Shown: in pieces, positions 27,811 to 37,073 of the stretch
Position numbering within the stretch: position 1 is the stretch's first letter
Layout: every line of letters begins with the position of its first letter
DNA from: Deltaproteobacteria bacterium
GTDB taxonomy: Bacteria; Myxococcota_A; UBA9160; UBA6930
Length of the DNA: 64,000 bases
NCBI GenBank assembly: GCA_028817435.1
Contig: JAPPPQ010000001.1
Span: 1-64,000 of the forward strand
Direction of reading: 5' to 3'
Notes under the pieces: model-generated
Databases searched by the model: none
What the model was told of the DNA's origin: nothing
What the model saw: the letters and a program-made list of their open reading frames with translations, nothing else
Translations under genes and position numbers: made by a program

Positions 27811-29727
27811 ATGGGTGGGAGCGAATCCGGGCGCGGCGAGCCGCCGGGCGCAAAGCCGGGCAGCGCGCGCACCTACGCGCGGCTGCTCGGCTACGCGCGG
27901 CCCTATTTCGCCATCGTGCTGCTGGCGATTCTCTGCTCGCTGCTCTACGCGGGCGCGCGCACCGGCCGCGCCTATCTGCTGAAGCCGGTGCTCGACGACA
28001 TCATGATTCCGCAGGCGGGGCGCGATGCGAAGGTGGGTTTCGGCGACTGGCTGCAACTCGCCGAAGACGGCGCAGGCGATGCCACCGATGCCACCGCCAC
28101 CACCGCCGATTCGCAGGCGCTCAGTGAGCGGGCGGCGGCGGCGATTCCGAGGCTGCTGCTCGCCGCGCTGCTGATCGTGACGCTGCTGCCGCTGTCGCGC
28201 TTCGGCCACGAGTATCTGTCGCAATACGTGCTGGGGCGGGTGCTGGTGGATATTCAGCAACAGCTCTGCGGCAAACTGCTGCGCCTGCCGCTCGCCTATC
28301 ACTACGGGCGCGCGCGGGGGCAGACGCTGTCGCGGGTGATGAACGATGCGCAACAGGCGCAGCGCTCGCTGGAATTGCTCTTCGCCGATGTGCTGCCCTC
28401 GCTGCTCACCCTGGGCGTGGGCGCGACGGCGCTGTTCTGGATTTCCTGGCAACTGACCTTGGGCGTGGCGTTGGTGGCGCCGCTGGTGGTGGGCATTGTC
28501 GCGCTCTTCGGCCGCAGCATCCGCCGCAATGCGGCGCGCCGCCAGGAGAGCCAGGGCCATGTAACGCAGCGCCTGCTGCAGATTTTCGCCGGCCTCAAGG
28601 TGATCAAGGCGTTTCGCGCCGAAGGGCATGAAGAGGAAGCCTTCTCCCGCGAAAATTTGCGCTGGCTGCGCCGCAATATGCGCGTGGTGTTGTTCCGCTC
28701 GCTGTCGCGCTCCAGCATTGAGGGTGCCACAAACGCCTTCGGCATTGCCATTTTGATCGGCGGCATTGCAGTGGTGCTCTCGCAGACCATCCACCTGAGC
28801 CTCGGCGATGTGGGCGCATTCTTTCTGGTGATGCAGACCGCCACCTACCGCCCGATCCGCGATCTGACCCGGGGCTGGACGCAGATTCAGGAAGGCGTGC
28901 CCTCGGCGCTGCGCTTTTTCGAGGTGGTGGATGCGGATTCCGAAGCGCGGGATGCGCCGGACGCCGTCGGGCTGAACGAACTGCAGCGCGATATCCGCCT
29001 GGTGGGCGTGAGCTTTTCCCACGGCAGCGAAAAGGTGCTGCGCAACATTTCCCTCGATGTGCCCGCCGGCAGCGCGGTGGCCATTGTCGGGCGCACCGGC
29101 GCGGGCAAGAGCACCCTGGCCGATTTGCTGATGCGCTTTGCAGATCCTGATTCCGGCTGCATTCTGGTGGACGGCGTGGACCTGCGCGATATCCGCCGCG
29201 AATCCTGGCTCTCGCAAATCGCCATCGTCGGCCAGGAGCCTTTTCTGTTCGCCGGCAGCATCCGCGAGAACATTCTCTACGGGCGGCCCGGCGCCACGGC
29301 GGCGGAACTGCGCGCCGCCGCCCGCGCCGCCCATGTGGACGAGTTCGCGCTGCGCCTGCCGCAGGGACTCGACAGCGAGGTGGGAGATTCCGGCGTGCGG
29401 CTCTCCGGCGGACAGCGCCAGCGCATCACCATCGCCCGCGCCATTCTGCGCAACCCCCGCGTGCTGATCTTCGACGAGGCCACCAGCGCCCTCGACGCAA
29501 AGAGCGAGCGCTATGTGCAAGGCGCCATTGAAAAGCTCCTGGCGGGGCGCACCGTCTTCATCATCGCCCACCGCCTCTCCACCATCCGCCACGCCGATCA
29601 GATCATCGTGCTGGAGAACAGCATCATTGCCGAGCGCGGCAGCCACGCCGAACTGCTCGCCGCGGGCGGACTCTACCGGCAATTCGCAGAGCTGCAGCAG
29701 CCGGGGCGAACGCGGGAAGCGGGCTGA
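27811..29727 (+). CDS. msbA: Lipid A export ABC transporter (MsbA-type)
   Basis: This half-transporter fuses a six-helix membrane domain to one ATPase domain; MsbA flips lipid A-core across the inner membrane. The 638-residue product shows Walker [10 protein letters not shown], the signature [16 protein letters not shown], Walker [13 protein letters not shown] and the H-loop [12 protein letters not shown]-rich segment ([18 protein letters not shown]) lies in the first periplasmic loop. The setting among waa and lpt genes supports MsbA over a drug exporter. It ends base-to-base with the opposite-strand waaE-like gene. Confidence 0.88.
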   Translation: MGGSESGRGEPPGAKPGSARTYARLLGYARPYFAIVLLAILCSLLYAGARTGRAYLLKPVLDDIMIPQAGRDAKVGFGDWLQLAEDGAGDATDATATTADSQALSERAAAAIPRLLLAALLIVTLLPLSRFGHEYLSQYVLGRVLVDIQQQLCGKLLRLPLAYHYGRARGQTLSRVMNDAQQAQRSLELLFADVLPSLLTLGVGATALFWISWQLTLGVALVAPLVVGIVALFGRSIRRNAARRQESQGHVTQRLLQIFAGLKVIKAFRAEGHEEEAFSRENLRWLRRNMRVVLFRSLSRSSIEGATNAFGIAILIGGIAVVLSQTIHLSLGDVGAFFLVMQTATYRPIRDLTRGWTQIQEGVPSALRFFEVVDADSEARDAPDAVGLNELQRDIRLVGVSFSHGSEKVLRNISLDVPAGSAVAIVGRTGAGKSTLADLLMRFADPDSGCILVDGVDLRDIRRESWLSQIAIVGQEPFLFAGSIRENILYGRPGATAAELRAAARAAHVDEFALRLPQGLDSEVGDSGVRLSGGQRQRITIARAILRNPRVLIFDEATSALDAKSERYVQGAIEKLLAGRTVFIIAHRLSTIRHADQIIVLENSIIAERGSHAELLAAGGLYRQFAELQQPGRTREAG

Positions 29728-30507
29728 TCAGCCGGAGCGCGCGGCGCGCTCGAGTTCCCAAAGCTTCACATAGCGGGTGAAAACGGCGAAGGCCGAAGCC
29801 GCGGCGATGACAAAACCAGGCCAGCCGTCGCGCCAACCCGACTTCCACAGATAGCAGCCGACAAACTTGAAGAAGGGATGCAGCACGGCGCGCAGCAGGG
29901 AAAAGCGCCTTCCCGCGCGAAACCTCTCCGCGGCCATAATGCCCGAGAAGTTCTGGATGGTGCGAATCTGCGCGGCGAAATCGCTGAAGGTGAGGTGCAG
30001 CAGATCTGCATGGAGCCGCCCCACCGGGCCCTCGGCGATCATCCGGTCGTGGGGATCCCGGCCGCCGATGTGCGCGCGGCCCCGGCGCACCAGGCGCAGC
30101 TTCCAATCGGGATACCAGCCGCCGTGGCGAATCCAGCGCCCCAGGTGAAAAGCGAGCCGCCGCATTTCGAAGCCAACGCACGCCGCTTCCGCAGCAGGCG
30201 CGGCGTCCCCGGTGACCCGCTCAATCTCTGCGCGCAGTTCCGGTGTGCAGCGCTCGTCGGCGTCCAGAGAGAAAATCCAGTCGCCCTGCGCCTGTTCCAG
30301 CGCAAACTGCTTTTGCGCCACATGGCCCGGCCAGCCGCGCTCAATTACCCGAGCGCCCGCCGCCCGGGCGATTTCCACGGTGCGGTCCGCGCTGCCGGAA
30401 TCCACCACCACGCGCTCGCCGCACCAGTCGACGCTCTCAAGGCACGCGCCGATGTGGCGCTCTTCGTCGCAGCAGATGATGACGGCCGAGATTTGCGGCG
30501 CGCTCAT
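29728..30507 (-). CDS. waaE: LPS core glycosyltransferase, WaaE/KdtX-like (family 2)
   Basis: The 259-residue GT-A glycosyltransferase likely adds a hexose to inner-core heptose. Motifs are [51 protein letters not shown] (DxD) and GRDPHDRM, typical of WaaE. A C-terminal hydrophobic segment ([16 protein letters not shown]) suggests membrane association. The ATG at 30507 overlaps the rel stop as ATGA. The specific sugar is not predictable from sequence. Confidence 0.82.
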   Translation of the reverse strand: MSAPQISAVIICCDEERHIGACLESVDWCGERVVVDSGSADRTVEIARAAGARVIERGWPGHVAQKQFALEQAQGDWIFSLDADERCTPELRAEIERVTGDAAPAAEAACVGFEMRRLAFHLGRWIRHGGWYPDWKLRLVRRGRAHIGGRDPHDRMIAEGPVGRLHADLLHLTFSDFAAQIRTIQNFSGIMAAERFRAGRRFSLLRAVLHPFFKFVGCYLWKSGWRDGWPGFVIAAASAFAVFTRYVKLWELERAARSG

Positions 30508-32702
30508 GCGCGCACCCGCTCCACCAGGTGCACGCCCTTGATGCGCCCGATCTCGCGCATGACGGCGCGCAAAGTGGAGGAATCGGTGACCCACAGGTCG
30601 AAGTTCTGCACCGCGGTGCGGTCGTGGTGCGTGTTGATGCGCGCTGCGCCAATGTTCACCCCCGCCGCCGAAATGGTGCGGGTGATGTTCGCCAAAAGGC
30701 CGGGCTCGTCCCGGGAATGCACGCGGATCTTGATGCGCCGCGACACTTCGGAGTCGCGGTCCCATTCCACCTCGGTCACCCGGTCCGGATCCAGCTCGAA
30801 GGCGACGCGGCAATCGCGGGCGTGCACGGTCACGCCGCGCCCGCGGGTGATGAAGCCGGTGATCTCTTCGCCGGGCAGCGGCGAGCAGCAACGCCCGAAG
30901 CGCACCAGCACATCGCCATGGCCGTCCACGCGGATGCCCGAGACCGGCGCGGCCCGGCGGCGGCGGAAAATATCGCGCAGCTTGCGCGGCTTTCCGGGCG
31001 CGGGAGGCGATTCGCCGCCGCGCAGCGCACGCACCAGCGACTTGGCGGAGATGCGCCCGTAGCCCAGCGCCGCAAAGAGTTCGGGCTCGCCGCCGCGGGT
31101 GTGGCGGCCGGCCAGTTCGGAGAGCACGCCCTCGGCCTGCAGGCGGCCCAGCGAGAGCCCGGCCTTGCGCAGCTCGCGTTCGAGAATGCCGCGGCCGAGT
31201 TCGCGGCTGCGCGCGTTTTCGGCCTGGCGCACCGCGTGGCGAATGCGCGAGCGCGCCTTGCCCGAAACCACCACCGCGAGCCAATCCTTCTTCGGCGACT
31301 GCGAGCGGCTGGTCTGAATCTCCACCGTGTCGCCGTTGCTGAGCTTCACGCCGCGCGGCCGCTGCACGCCGTTCACCCGCGCGCCAATGCAGCGGTCGCC
31401 CACCTCGCTGTGAATCGCATAGGCGAAGTCGAGCGCGCTGGCGCCGCGCGGCAGGTTGATGACATCGCCCTCCGGCGTGAAGACGAAGACCTGGTCCGGA
31501 AACAGGTCCACCTTCACCACATCGAGAAACTCATGGGGATCGCTGAGCTCGCCCTGCCGCTCCATGAGCTGGCGCAGCCAGTCAAAGCGGCGCTCGTCCT
31601 CGGTGCGAAGCTGAGCGCCCACGCCCTTGTATTTCCAGTGCGCGGAGATCCCGAACTCGGCGTTGTCGTGCATGGTGTGGGTGCGAATCTGAATCTCCAT
31701 GCGCTCGCCGTAGGGGCCGATCACCGTGGTGTGCAGCGACTGGTAGGCGTTGGCCTTGGGCAGCGCCACATAATCCTTGAAGCGCCCCGGCACCGGCGGC
31801 CAGGTGGAGTGGATCAATCCCAATGCGTGATACACCGCTTCGCTGTCGCCCTCCAGCACCAGGCGGAAGGCGATCACATCGTAGATTTTGTCGAGGGTCT
31901 TGCCGCGCCGCTCCATCTTGGCGTGGATGGCGGCCAGGTCTTTCTGCCGCCCGCTCACCTCGCCCCGAATGCCGGCGTCGGCGAGCTTCTGCGAAAGCAC
32001 GCCCTTCACCTGCTCGATGTAGCGCTCGCGCTCCTGGTGGCGGCGGTGCAGGGCGTTCTCGAGCTCGGCGGCGGCGGTGGGATGCAGCCGGCGGAAGGCG
32101 CGGTCCTCCAGCTCGCGCTTCACCCAGTGAATGCCGAGGCGATCCGCCAGCGGCACATAAATATCGCTGGTCTCCTGGGCAATGCGGCGGGCCTTTTCCT
32201 CATCCAGGTAATGCAGCGTGCGCATATTGTGCAGGCGGTCGGCCAGCTTGATCAGCAGAATGCGGATATCTTTGGACATGGCCACCAGCATTTTTCGGAA
32301 GTTCTCCGCCTGCCGGGCCCGCACGGAGCTGAACTCCACCTTCGAGATTTTCGTGAGCCCCTCGACCAGAAAGGCCACCTCTGCGCCGAACAGCGCCTCG
32401 AGTTCCTGCGGCGCGGCCAGCGTGTCCTCGACGGTGTCGTGCAACAGGCCCGCCGCAATGGTCACCTCGTCGAGCCGCATTTCGGCCAGCACGCCGGCCA
32501 CTTCGAGGGGGTGCACCAGATAGGGCTCTCCCGAGAGCCGCTGCTGCCCCTCGTGCACCTTGGCGGTATAGACATAGGCCCGCTGCAGCAGCGCCAGGTC
32601 GCAGTCCGCGTGGTAGGACAACACCCGATCCGCAATGTCGTTGAAGCGCAGCATGGCATCCGGCTGCCGGCGGCGGGCGAATTTCGCAGCGGTGGCGGGC
32701 AT
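30504..32702 (-). CDS. spoT: Bifunctional (p)ppGpp synthetase/hydrolase (Rel/SpoT)
   Basis: This enzyme makes and degrades the stringent-response alarmone. Domains in order: an HD hydrolase with intact YLVHPLEVA and GLLHDTVEDT; a synthetase with KIYDVIAFRLVLEG, YVALPKANAYQSLHTTV and MEIQIRTHTMH; a TGS domain (VFVFTPEGDVINLPRG); a zinc-finger/helical region with RCCSPLPG; and an ACT domain. Both activities look intact. The ATG at 32702 gives 732 residues and lies just after the methyltransferase stop; an ATG at 32654 fits the usual SpoT start better and is a real alternative. The usual rpoZ between gmk and spoT is missing. Confidence 0.95.
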   Translation of the reverse strand: MPATAAKFARRRQPDAMLRFNDIADRVLSYHADCDLALLQRAYVYTAKVHEGQQRLSGEPYLVHPLEVAGVLAEMRLDEVTIAAGLLHDTVEDTLAAPQELEALFGAEVAFLVEGLTKISKVEFSSVRARQAENFRKMLVAMSKDIRILLIKLADRLHNMRTLHYLDEEKARRIAQETSDIYVPLADRLGIHWVKRELEDRAFRRLHPTAAAELENALHRRHQERERYIEQVKGVLSQKLADAGIRGEVSGRQKDLAAIHAKMERRGKTLDKIYDVIAFRLVLEGDSEAVYHALGLIHSTWPPVPGRFKDYVALPKANAYQSLHTTVIGPYGERMEIQIRTHTMHDNAEFGISAHWKYKGVGAQLRTEDERRFDWLRQLMERQGELSDPHEFLDVVKVDLFPDQVFVFTPEGDVINLPRGASALDFAYAIHSEVGDRCIGARVNGVQRPRGVKLSNGDTVEIQTSRSQSPKKDWLAVVVSGKARSRIRHAVRQAENARSRELGRGILERELRKAGLSLGRLQAEGVLSELAGRHTRGGEPELFAALGYGRISAKSLVRALRGGESPPAPGKPRKLRDIFRRRRAAPVSGIRVDGHGDVLVRFGRCCSPLPGEEITGFITRGRGVTVHARDCRVAFELDPDRVTEVEWDRDSEVSRRIKIRVHSRDEPGLLANITRTISAAGVNIGAARINTHHDRTAVQNFDLWVTDSSTLRAVMREIGRIKGVHLVERVRA

Positions 32703-32704
32703 AT

Positions 32705-34609
32705 TCAGCGCCGCCGCCAGTGCTCGTTGAAATGGGCAATTGCCCATTCCTGGGAGCGTTTGCCCTTCATGGAGTTGCAGGCGGTGCACAGCAGTTGGAT
32801 GTTGTCATCCGCATCGGGGCCGCCCACGGCGGTGGCCACAATGTGATCCAAAGTCATGTTGCGGATATCGAAATGCGACTTGCAGATGTTGCAGTGACCG
32901 GTCTGCTCGCCATACAGGCGGCGCTTCAATGTCGCGTTCGGCGTCCGCTGCAGCTTGTCGCCGCGCGCGGGAATGTCGCGCCGGTGGATAGGTTCAAAGA
33001 GCAGGCTGCCGAGTTCCCGTTCAAGGCGGCGGCTCACCAACTGAATCGCCCGGTCACTCACATCAATGCCGATCCACTGGCGATCCAGCTTCTCCGCCGC
33101 CACCAGAGTGGTCGCGCAGCCGCAGAATGGGTCGAGCACCATATCGCCCGGGTTGCTGCTGGCGCGAATGATGCGCTCCAGCAGAGCCAGGGGCTTTTGC
33201 GTGGGATAGCCCACGCGCTCCCCCGAAGTATTGATCACCGCCTTGATATCGTCCGTGTCCCACACATCCCGAAGGATGGTTTCCGTGTAGTGCCGACCGG
33301 CCTCATCTTTCTTCGTCGTGAAAAAGGGCTTCTCGAAATAGTTTCGCACGCGAAAGGAATTGAAGTGAAATTGGGGGTTTTTGGAGTAGAAAAACAGCGT
33401 ATCGTGCTTGCGCGCGAAGCGCTTCTTGCTGGCCCCTCCGGTTTTGTAGCCCCAGATCACCTCGTTCTGGAAATGCTCGTGGCCGAATATCCCATCCAAC
33501 AACAATTTCAGGTAATGCCCGATGGTCTGATCGCAATGCAGATACAGAGAGCCGGTGTCTTTCAATATCCGGCGCATTTCGACCAGCCGGGGGGCCATGT
33601 AGAGCAGGTAGGGCGTGTTGGAGCGGTGCCCCACCAGTCCGGCGGCGTGTATCAGGGAGACCAGGTCGGGGTGCTTGCGCTCCAGTTGCTCCATGTATTC
33701 GAATTTCACATCGTCCATGGTCCACCAGTCCTTGAAGGAAGCGCCACGGGCGGCGCTGCCGGTGGGCGCGTGAAACTGCTTCTTCTTGTTGAAGGGCGGG
33801 TCCAGATAGATCAAATCCACGCTGTCCGAATCCATGCCGCGCATGACTTCCAGGTTGTCGCGGGTGAACACCGTGCGATTCAGAACGGCGGGCTTCTTCC
33901 TTCGGGGGGCGGACGGCTTCTTGCGGGTGGTCACAGCGGCATCCTCTTTGCCGTGAAGCTCTGTGGAGAGTATCCCATCCATCCCGTTCATGCGCCGCAG
34001 CACCGGCTCGCGCCCGTGGGCGGCGCGCACTGCCGCCACATCGCCCCGGCGCTCGGCCTGCATAATTTCGAGCAGCGCGGTCACCGTCTGCTGCAGCTCG
34101 TGGTTCACCAGCGCGTAATCGAAGCCGCTCAGCGCGCGGAGTTCCGTTTGCACCTGGCTCAGCCGCTCGGCGAGAGCCGCGGCGCTGTCGGTGCCGCGCC
34201 CGCGCAGGCGCCGCTCGAGCTCCTGCCAGGAGGGCGGCAGCAGAAAGATGAAGCGCGCGTCGGGCCTGTGTTCCCGCAATTGCGCCGCGCCCTGCACCTC
34301 CACTTCCAGCAGCAGGTCGCGCCCGGCGGCCAGCGGCCCGTCGAGGGCCTCGCGGCTGGTGCCGTAGAGATTGCCGGCATACTCGGCGTGCTCGACAAAA
34401 GCTCCCCCCGCGCGCAGCACCGCAAACTGCGGACGGCTCACGAAGTGGTAATCCGCGCCGTCGCGCTCCCCCCGGCGCTTTGCGCGCGTGGTGTGCGAAA
34501 TGGAAAACTCCACCTGCGAATCCCGCGCCACGATCTCTTTGCACACGGTGGTCTTGCCGGTGCCCGAGGGAGCGGACACCACGAAGGGAATGCCCCGGCG
34601 CAGTCTCAC
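32705..34609 (-). CDS. gmk: Guanylate kinase read in-frame into a DNA methyltransferase with HNH domain
   Basis: A single 634-codon frame. Residues 1-205 are guanylate kinase (GMP to GDP): P-loop [10 protein letters not shown] at 12-21, [21 protein letters not shown] and [14 protein letters not shown]. No stop follows. From about 226 the frame encodes a beta-type DNA amino-methyltransferase (motif [11 protein letters not shown] near 267-274, SAM motif [11 protein letters not shown] near 493). It ends in an HNH/zinc-finger domain, CNIC then [11 protein letters not shown] then CTACNSMKG, near 573-615. The methyltransferase DNA is visibly more AT-rich than its neighbours, suggesting acquisition. 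The product may be a true fusion, or the second part may be translated from GTG 33934. The GTG start overlaps remA. Confidence 0.85.
   Translation of the reverse strand: MRLRRGIPFVVSAPSGTGKTTVCKEIVARDSQVEFSISHTTRAKRRGERDGADYHFVSRPQFAVLRAGGAFVEHAEYAGNLYGTSREALDGPLAAGRDLLLEVEVQGAAQLREHRPDARFIFLLPPSWQELERRLRGRGTDSAAALAERLSQVQTELRALSGFDYALVNHELQQTVTALLEIMQAERRGDVAAVRAAHGREPVLRRMNGMDGILSTELHGKEDAAVTTRKKPSAPRRKKPAVLNRTVFTRDNLEVMRGMDSDSVDLIYLDPPFNKKKQFHAPTGSAARGASFKDWWTMDDVKFEYMEQLERKHPDLVSLIHAAGLVGHRSNTPYLLYMAPRLVEMRRILKDTGSLYLHCDQTIGHYLKLLLDGIFGHEHFQNEVIWGYKTGGASKKRFARKHDTLFFYSKNPQFHFNSFRVRNYFEKPFFTTKKDEAGRHYTETILRDVWDTDDIKAVINTSGERVGYPTQKPLALLERIIRASSNPGDMVLDPFCGCATTLVAAEKLDRQWIGIDVSDRAIQLVSRRLERELGSLLFEPIHRRDIPARGDKLQRTPNATLKRRLYGEQTGHCNICKSHFDIRNMTLDHIVATAVGGPDADDNIQLLCTACNSMKGKRSQEWAIAHFNEHWRRR
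33932..33949 (-). promoter_or_regulatory. Possible internal ribosome site and GTG start for the methyltransferase part
   Basis: Within the gmk frame, AAAGAGG is followed 8 bases later by GTG (33932-33934), in frame with the methyltransferase and just before its basic N-terminus ([13 protein letters not shown]). This would allow a separate 409-residue methyltransferase-HNH protein alongside, or instead of, the fusion. Confidence 0.4.
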
Positions 34610-34845
34610 GATTCCTCTCCGCCGGTCAGCCGCGCCGCGATGGTCTCGGTGTTCACGGCGGAGAGAATCACATGATCGCTGTCGGTGATGAGAATGGAGC
34701 GGGTGCGGCGGCCCTGGGTGGCGTCCACCAGCTTGCCGCGCCCGGCGGCCTCTTCGCGCAACCGGCGCATGGGCGCGGACTGCGGCGACACAATGGCCAC
34801 CACCCGCGCCGCCCACACCAGGTTGCCGTAGCCCACATTCAGCAT
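34606..34845 (-). CDS. remA: RemA/DUF370 family DNA-binding regulator
   Basis: The 79-residue product matches the RemA family from end to end: [25 protein letters not shown], then [28 protein letters not shown]. In Bacillus RemA activates biofilm-matrix genes; outside Firmicutes the role is not established. It sits directly before gmk and overlaps it (GTGA), the arrangement known in Firmicutes and some Deltaproteobacteria. The ATG at 34845 gives the usual family length; an upstream GTG at 34869 would extend into hldA. Confidence 0.9.
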   Translation of the reverse strand: MLNVGYGNLVWAARVVAIVSPQSAPMRRLREEAAGRGKLVDATQGRRTRSILITDSDHVILSAVNTETIAARLTGGEES

Positions 34846-34861
34846 ATGCGGCTGGGCTTCC

Positions 34862-35923
34862 TCAACCACGGCGCTGCGCCTCCCGGGCGGCGCGCAGTGC
34901 GCCGGGCAGCAGTGCGGTGATTTCCCGGGGCGAGGCCACCGCCGTGCCGAGCTTGCCCACCACCACGCCGGCGGCGGCGTTGGCAATTACCGCCGCCTCG
35001 AAGAGCGTGGCCCCGGCCAGACGCGACAGCGCCAGCGCCGCCGCGCAGGTATCGCCGGCGCCCTGCACATCGAAGACCTCGTGGCCGGCGGCGGGGGCGA
35101 ATTGCGGCGCGCGCCCGGACTCGAAAACCGCCATGCCCAGCGCTCCCCGGGTCACCACCAAATCGCAGCCGCCGAGCTTGCGCTGCAGCCGCGCCGCCGC
35201 CGCCGGCAGTTCGGCCTCGCTGCGCAAGCGCCGCCCGGTGAGCGCCTCCACCTCGCGCAGATTGGGCTTTAGCAGCGTGGCGCCCCGGTAGGGCAACAGC
35301 GCATCCTTGGGATCTACGGTGACCGGCAGGCCGGCCGCGCGAAAGCGCTGCATGGCCGCGCGCAGCCAGCGCGGCTGCAGCACCCCTTTGCCGTAGTCCT
35401 CAATCACCACGCCGTCGGCCCTGGGCAGCGCGGATTCCAACGCGCGGAGCAGCGCGCGCCCGGCGGCTGCCGGCAGCGGCGCATCGCTCTCGTGATCGAA
35501 GCGCAGCATCTGCTGCCCCTGCGCGCCCACCCGGGTCTTGCGCGTGGTGGGGCGGTCCGCCACGCGCAGCAGGCCGGATTCCGCCACGCCCAGCTCGGCG
35601 AGCAACTGCGCCACCAGCGCCCCGGCGGCGTCGTCCCCCACCGCGCCGCAGAAATCGCACTGCGCCCCCATCGCCACCACATTGCGCGCCACATTGCCCG
35701 CGCCGCCCAGCGCCCGGGATTCGCGCTGCACCCGCACCACCGGCACCGGCGCCTCGGGACTCACCCGGTGGGCCTCGCCCCACAGGTATTCGTCGAGCAT
35801 GACATCGCCCACCACCAGCAGCCGCAGGCGGGAAAAGCCCTGCACAATGCCGCGCAGCCGCTGCAGATCGAGCCCGGCCCCGCCGGCGCTGCTGGCCCCG
35901 CCGGCCCTGGAACGCGCGCTCAC
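34862..35923 (-). CDS. hldA: D-glycero-beta-D-manno-heptose-7-phosphate kinase (HldA/RfaE domain I)
   Basis: HldA phosphorylates heptose 7-phosphate at C1 to make the LPS inner-core heptose donor. The 353-residue PfkB-fold kinase shows [54 protein letters not shown] and the anion-hole/catalytic [11 protein letters not shown]. It lacks the adenylyltransferase half of E. coli HldE, so HldC must be encoded elsewhere. It starts at GTG, 46 bases after waaF and 16 bases before remA. Confidence 0.92.
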   Translation of the reverse strand: MSARSRAGGASSAGGAGLDLQRLRGIVQGFSRLRLLVVGDVMLDEYLWGEAHRVSPEAPVPVVRVQRESRALGGAGNVARNVVAMGAQCDFCGAVGDDAAGALVAQLLAELGVAESGLLRVADRPTTRKTRVGAQGQQMLRFDHESDAPLPAAAGRALLRALESALPRADGVVIEDYGKGVLQPRWLRAAMQRFRAAGLPVTVDPKDALLPYRGATLLKPNLREVEALTGRRLRSEAELPAAAARLQRKLGGCDLVVTRGALGMAVFESGRAPQFAPAAGHEVFDVQGAGDTCAAALALSRLAGATLFEAAVIANAAAGVVVGKLGTAVASPREITALLPGALRAAREAQRRG

Positions 35924-35969
35924 CGGCGCCCCCCGCCAGGGGCCGCAGCGCTCAGGCGGCTCCGGCCGG

Positions 35970-37019
35970 TCACGCTGCGCCTCCCGCGGCCCGGGCTGCG
36001 CCGGATTCGAAGGCGGCGAGCGCGGCTTCGGCGGCTTGGGCCGCCGGAATTTGCGTCATGCAGCGGTGGTCAATCGGGCACACCCGGTGATAACAGGGAC
36101 TGCATTCCACCCCGGCGCGCAGCACCGTCACCTGTTCGAGATTCCAGTTGGTCTTGGCCAGCGCCGTGGGGCCCATGGGCACCACGCAGGGGACGCCGAA
36201 GGCCACGGCGATGTGGCGCGCGCCGGCGTCGTTGCAAAGCAGCACCCGCGCGCGCTGCAGCACGGCCTTGAGTCCGCCCAGATCCAGCGCGCCGCCCAGA
36301 TCGGCGGCGGGGGCGCGCATGGCCGCGGCTACCCGGGCGCAGAGCGCGCGCTCTGCCCGGGTGCCGGCAATCAGCACCTGCGCCCCCGCCCCGGCCAGCG
36401 CATCCCCCACCTGCGCGAAGCGCTCCGCCGGCCAGAGCTTGGAAGGGCCGTAGGACGCGCCCGGCGCCAGCACCGCCAGCGGCGCGGCGGCGTCCACCCC
36501 CCGGCCGGACAACAGCGCCCCGGCCGCAGCGCGCTCGGCGGCGGTGGTGAAGAGCTCCAAATGCCCCCCCTGCGGCGGCGCGCCCAGCGCTTCCACCAAA
36601 CCCAGCACATGGCGCTCCCGGGCAATCCAGCCGCGCCGCCCCCCCGGACGGGGCAGCGCCCGGTGCAGCAGCGCGCGCCGCCAGCCGCGCCTATAGCCCA
36701 CCACAAAGCGCGCGCCCGAAGCCCGCAACAACAGCGCGGCGGAAAAAGAATCCGGCAGGCACAGGCCGAGATCAAAACCGCCGCGCCGGGCCAGCGCCCG
36801 GGCCTCGCCGAGACTGCGCCAAACGCCCTGGCCCCGCAGCGGCGCCAGCGCATCGAACCACGGCGCGCCGGAGAGCAGCGGCGCGAGCCCGGCCCGGAGC
36901 TGCAGGGTGATATGCGCGGCGGGAAAGCCCGCCCGCAGCGCGCGAAAGCCCGGCGTGGCCATTACCAGGTCGCCGGTCCAATTCGGCGCCCGCACCAGGA
37001 TGTCCCGAGCCTGCGGCAT
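35970..37019 (-). CDS. waaF: Lipopolysaccharide heptosyltransferase II (WaaF, GT9)
   Basis: WaaF adds the second inner-core heptose. The 349-residue GT-B enzyme has APNWTGDLVMATPGFRAL at the N-terminus, LAVLAPGASYGPSKLWPAERFA at the start of the second domain, and CNDAGARHIAVAFGVPCVVPMGPT for donor binding. The Cys-rich tail (CSPCYHRVCPIDHRCM) is typical of WaaF. It lies between the other heptosyltransferase (54-base gap) and hldA. Confidence 0.9.
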   Translation of the reverse strand: MPQARDILVRAPNWTGDLVMATPGFRALRAGFPAAHITLQLRAGLAPLLSGAPWFDALAPLRGQGVWRSLGEARALARRGGFDLGLCLPDSFSAALLLRASGARFVVGYRRGWRRALLHRALPRPGGRRGWIARERHVLGLVEALGAPPQGGHLELFTTAAERAAAGALLSGRGVDAAAPLAVLAPGASYGPSKLWPAERFAQVGDALAGAGAQVLIAGTRAERALCARVAAAMRAPAADLGGALDLGGLKAVLQRARVLLCNDAGARHIAVAFGVPCVVPMGPTALAKTNWNLEQVTVLRAGVECSPCYHRVCPIDHRCMTQIPAAQAAEAALAAFESGAARAAGGAA

Positions 37020-37073
37020 GGAAGAGATGACTCCCGGCTACACTCGCCTGCGCGGGGCGAAAAACCGAGGCTA

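Noticed and set aside
31823-32251. Plus-strand frames over rel/spoT
   Set aside because: They lie opposite strongly conserved HD and synthetase motifs and have no domain signal.
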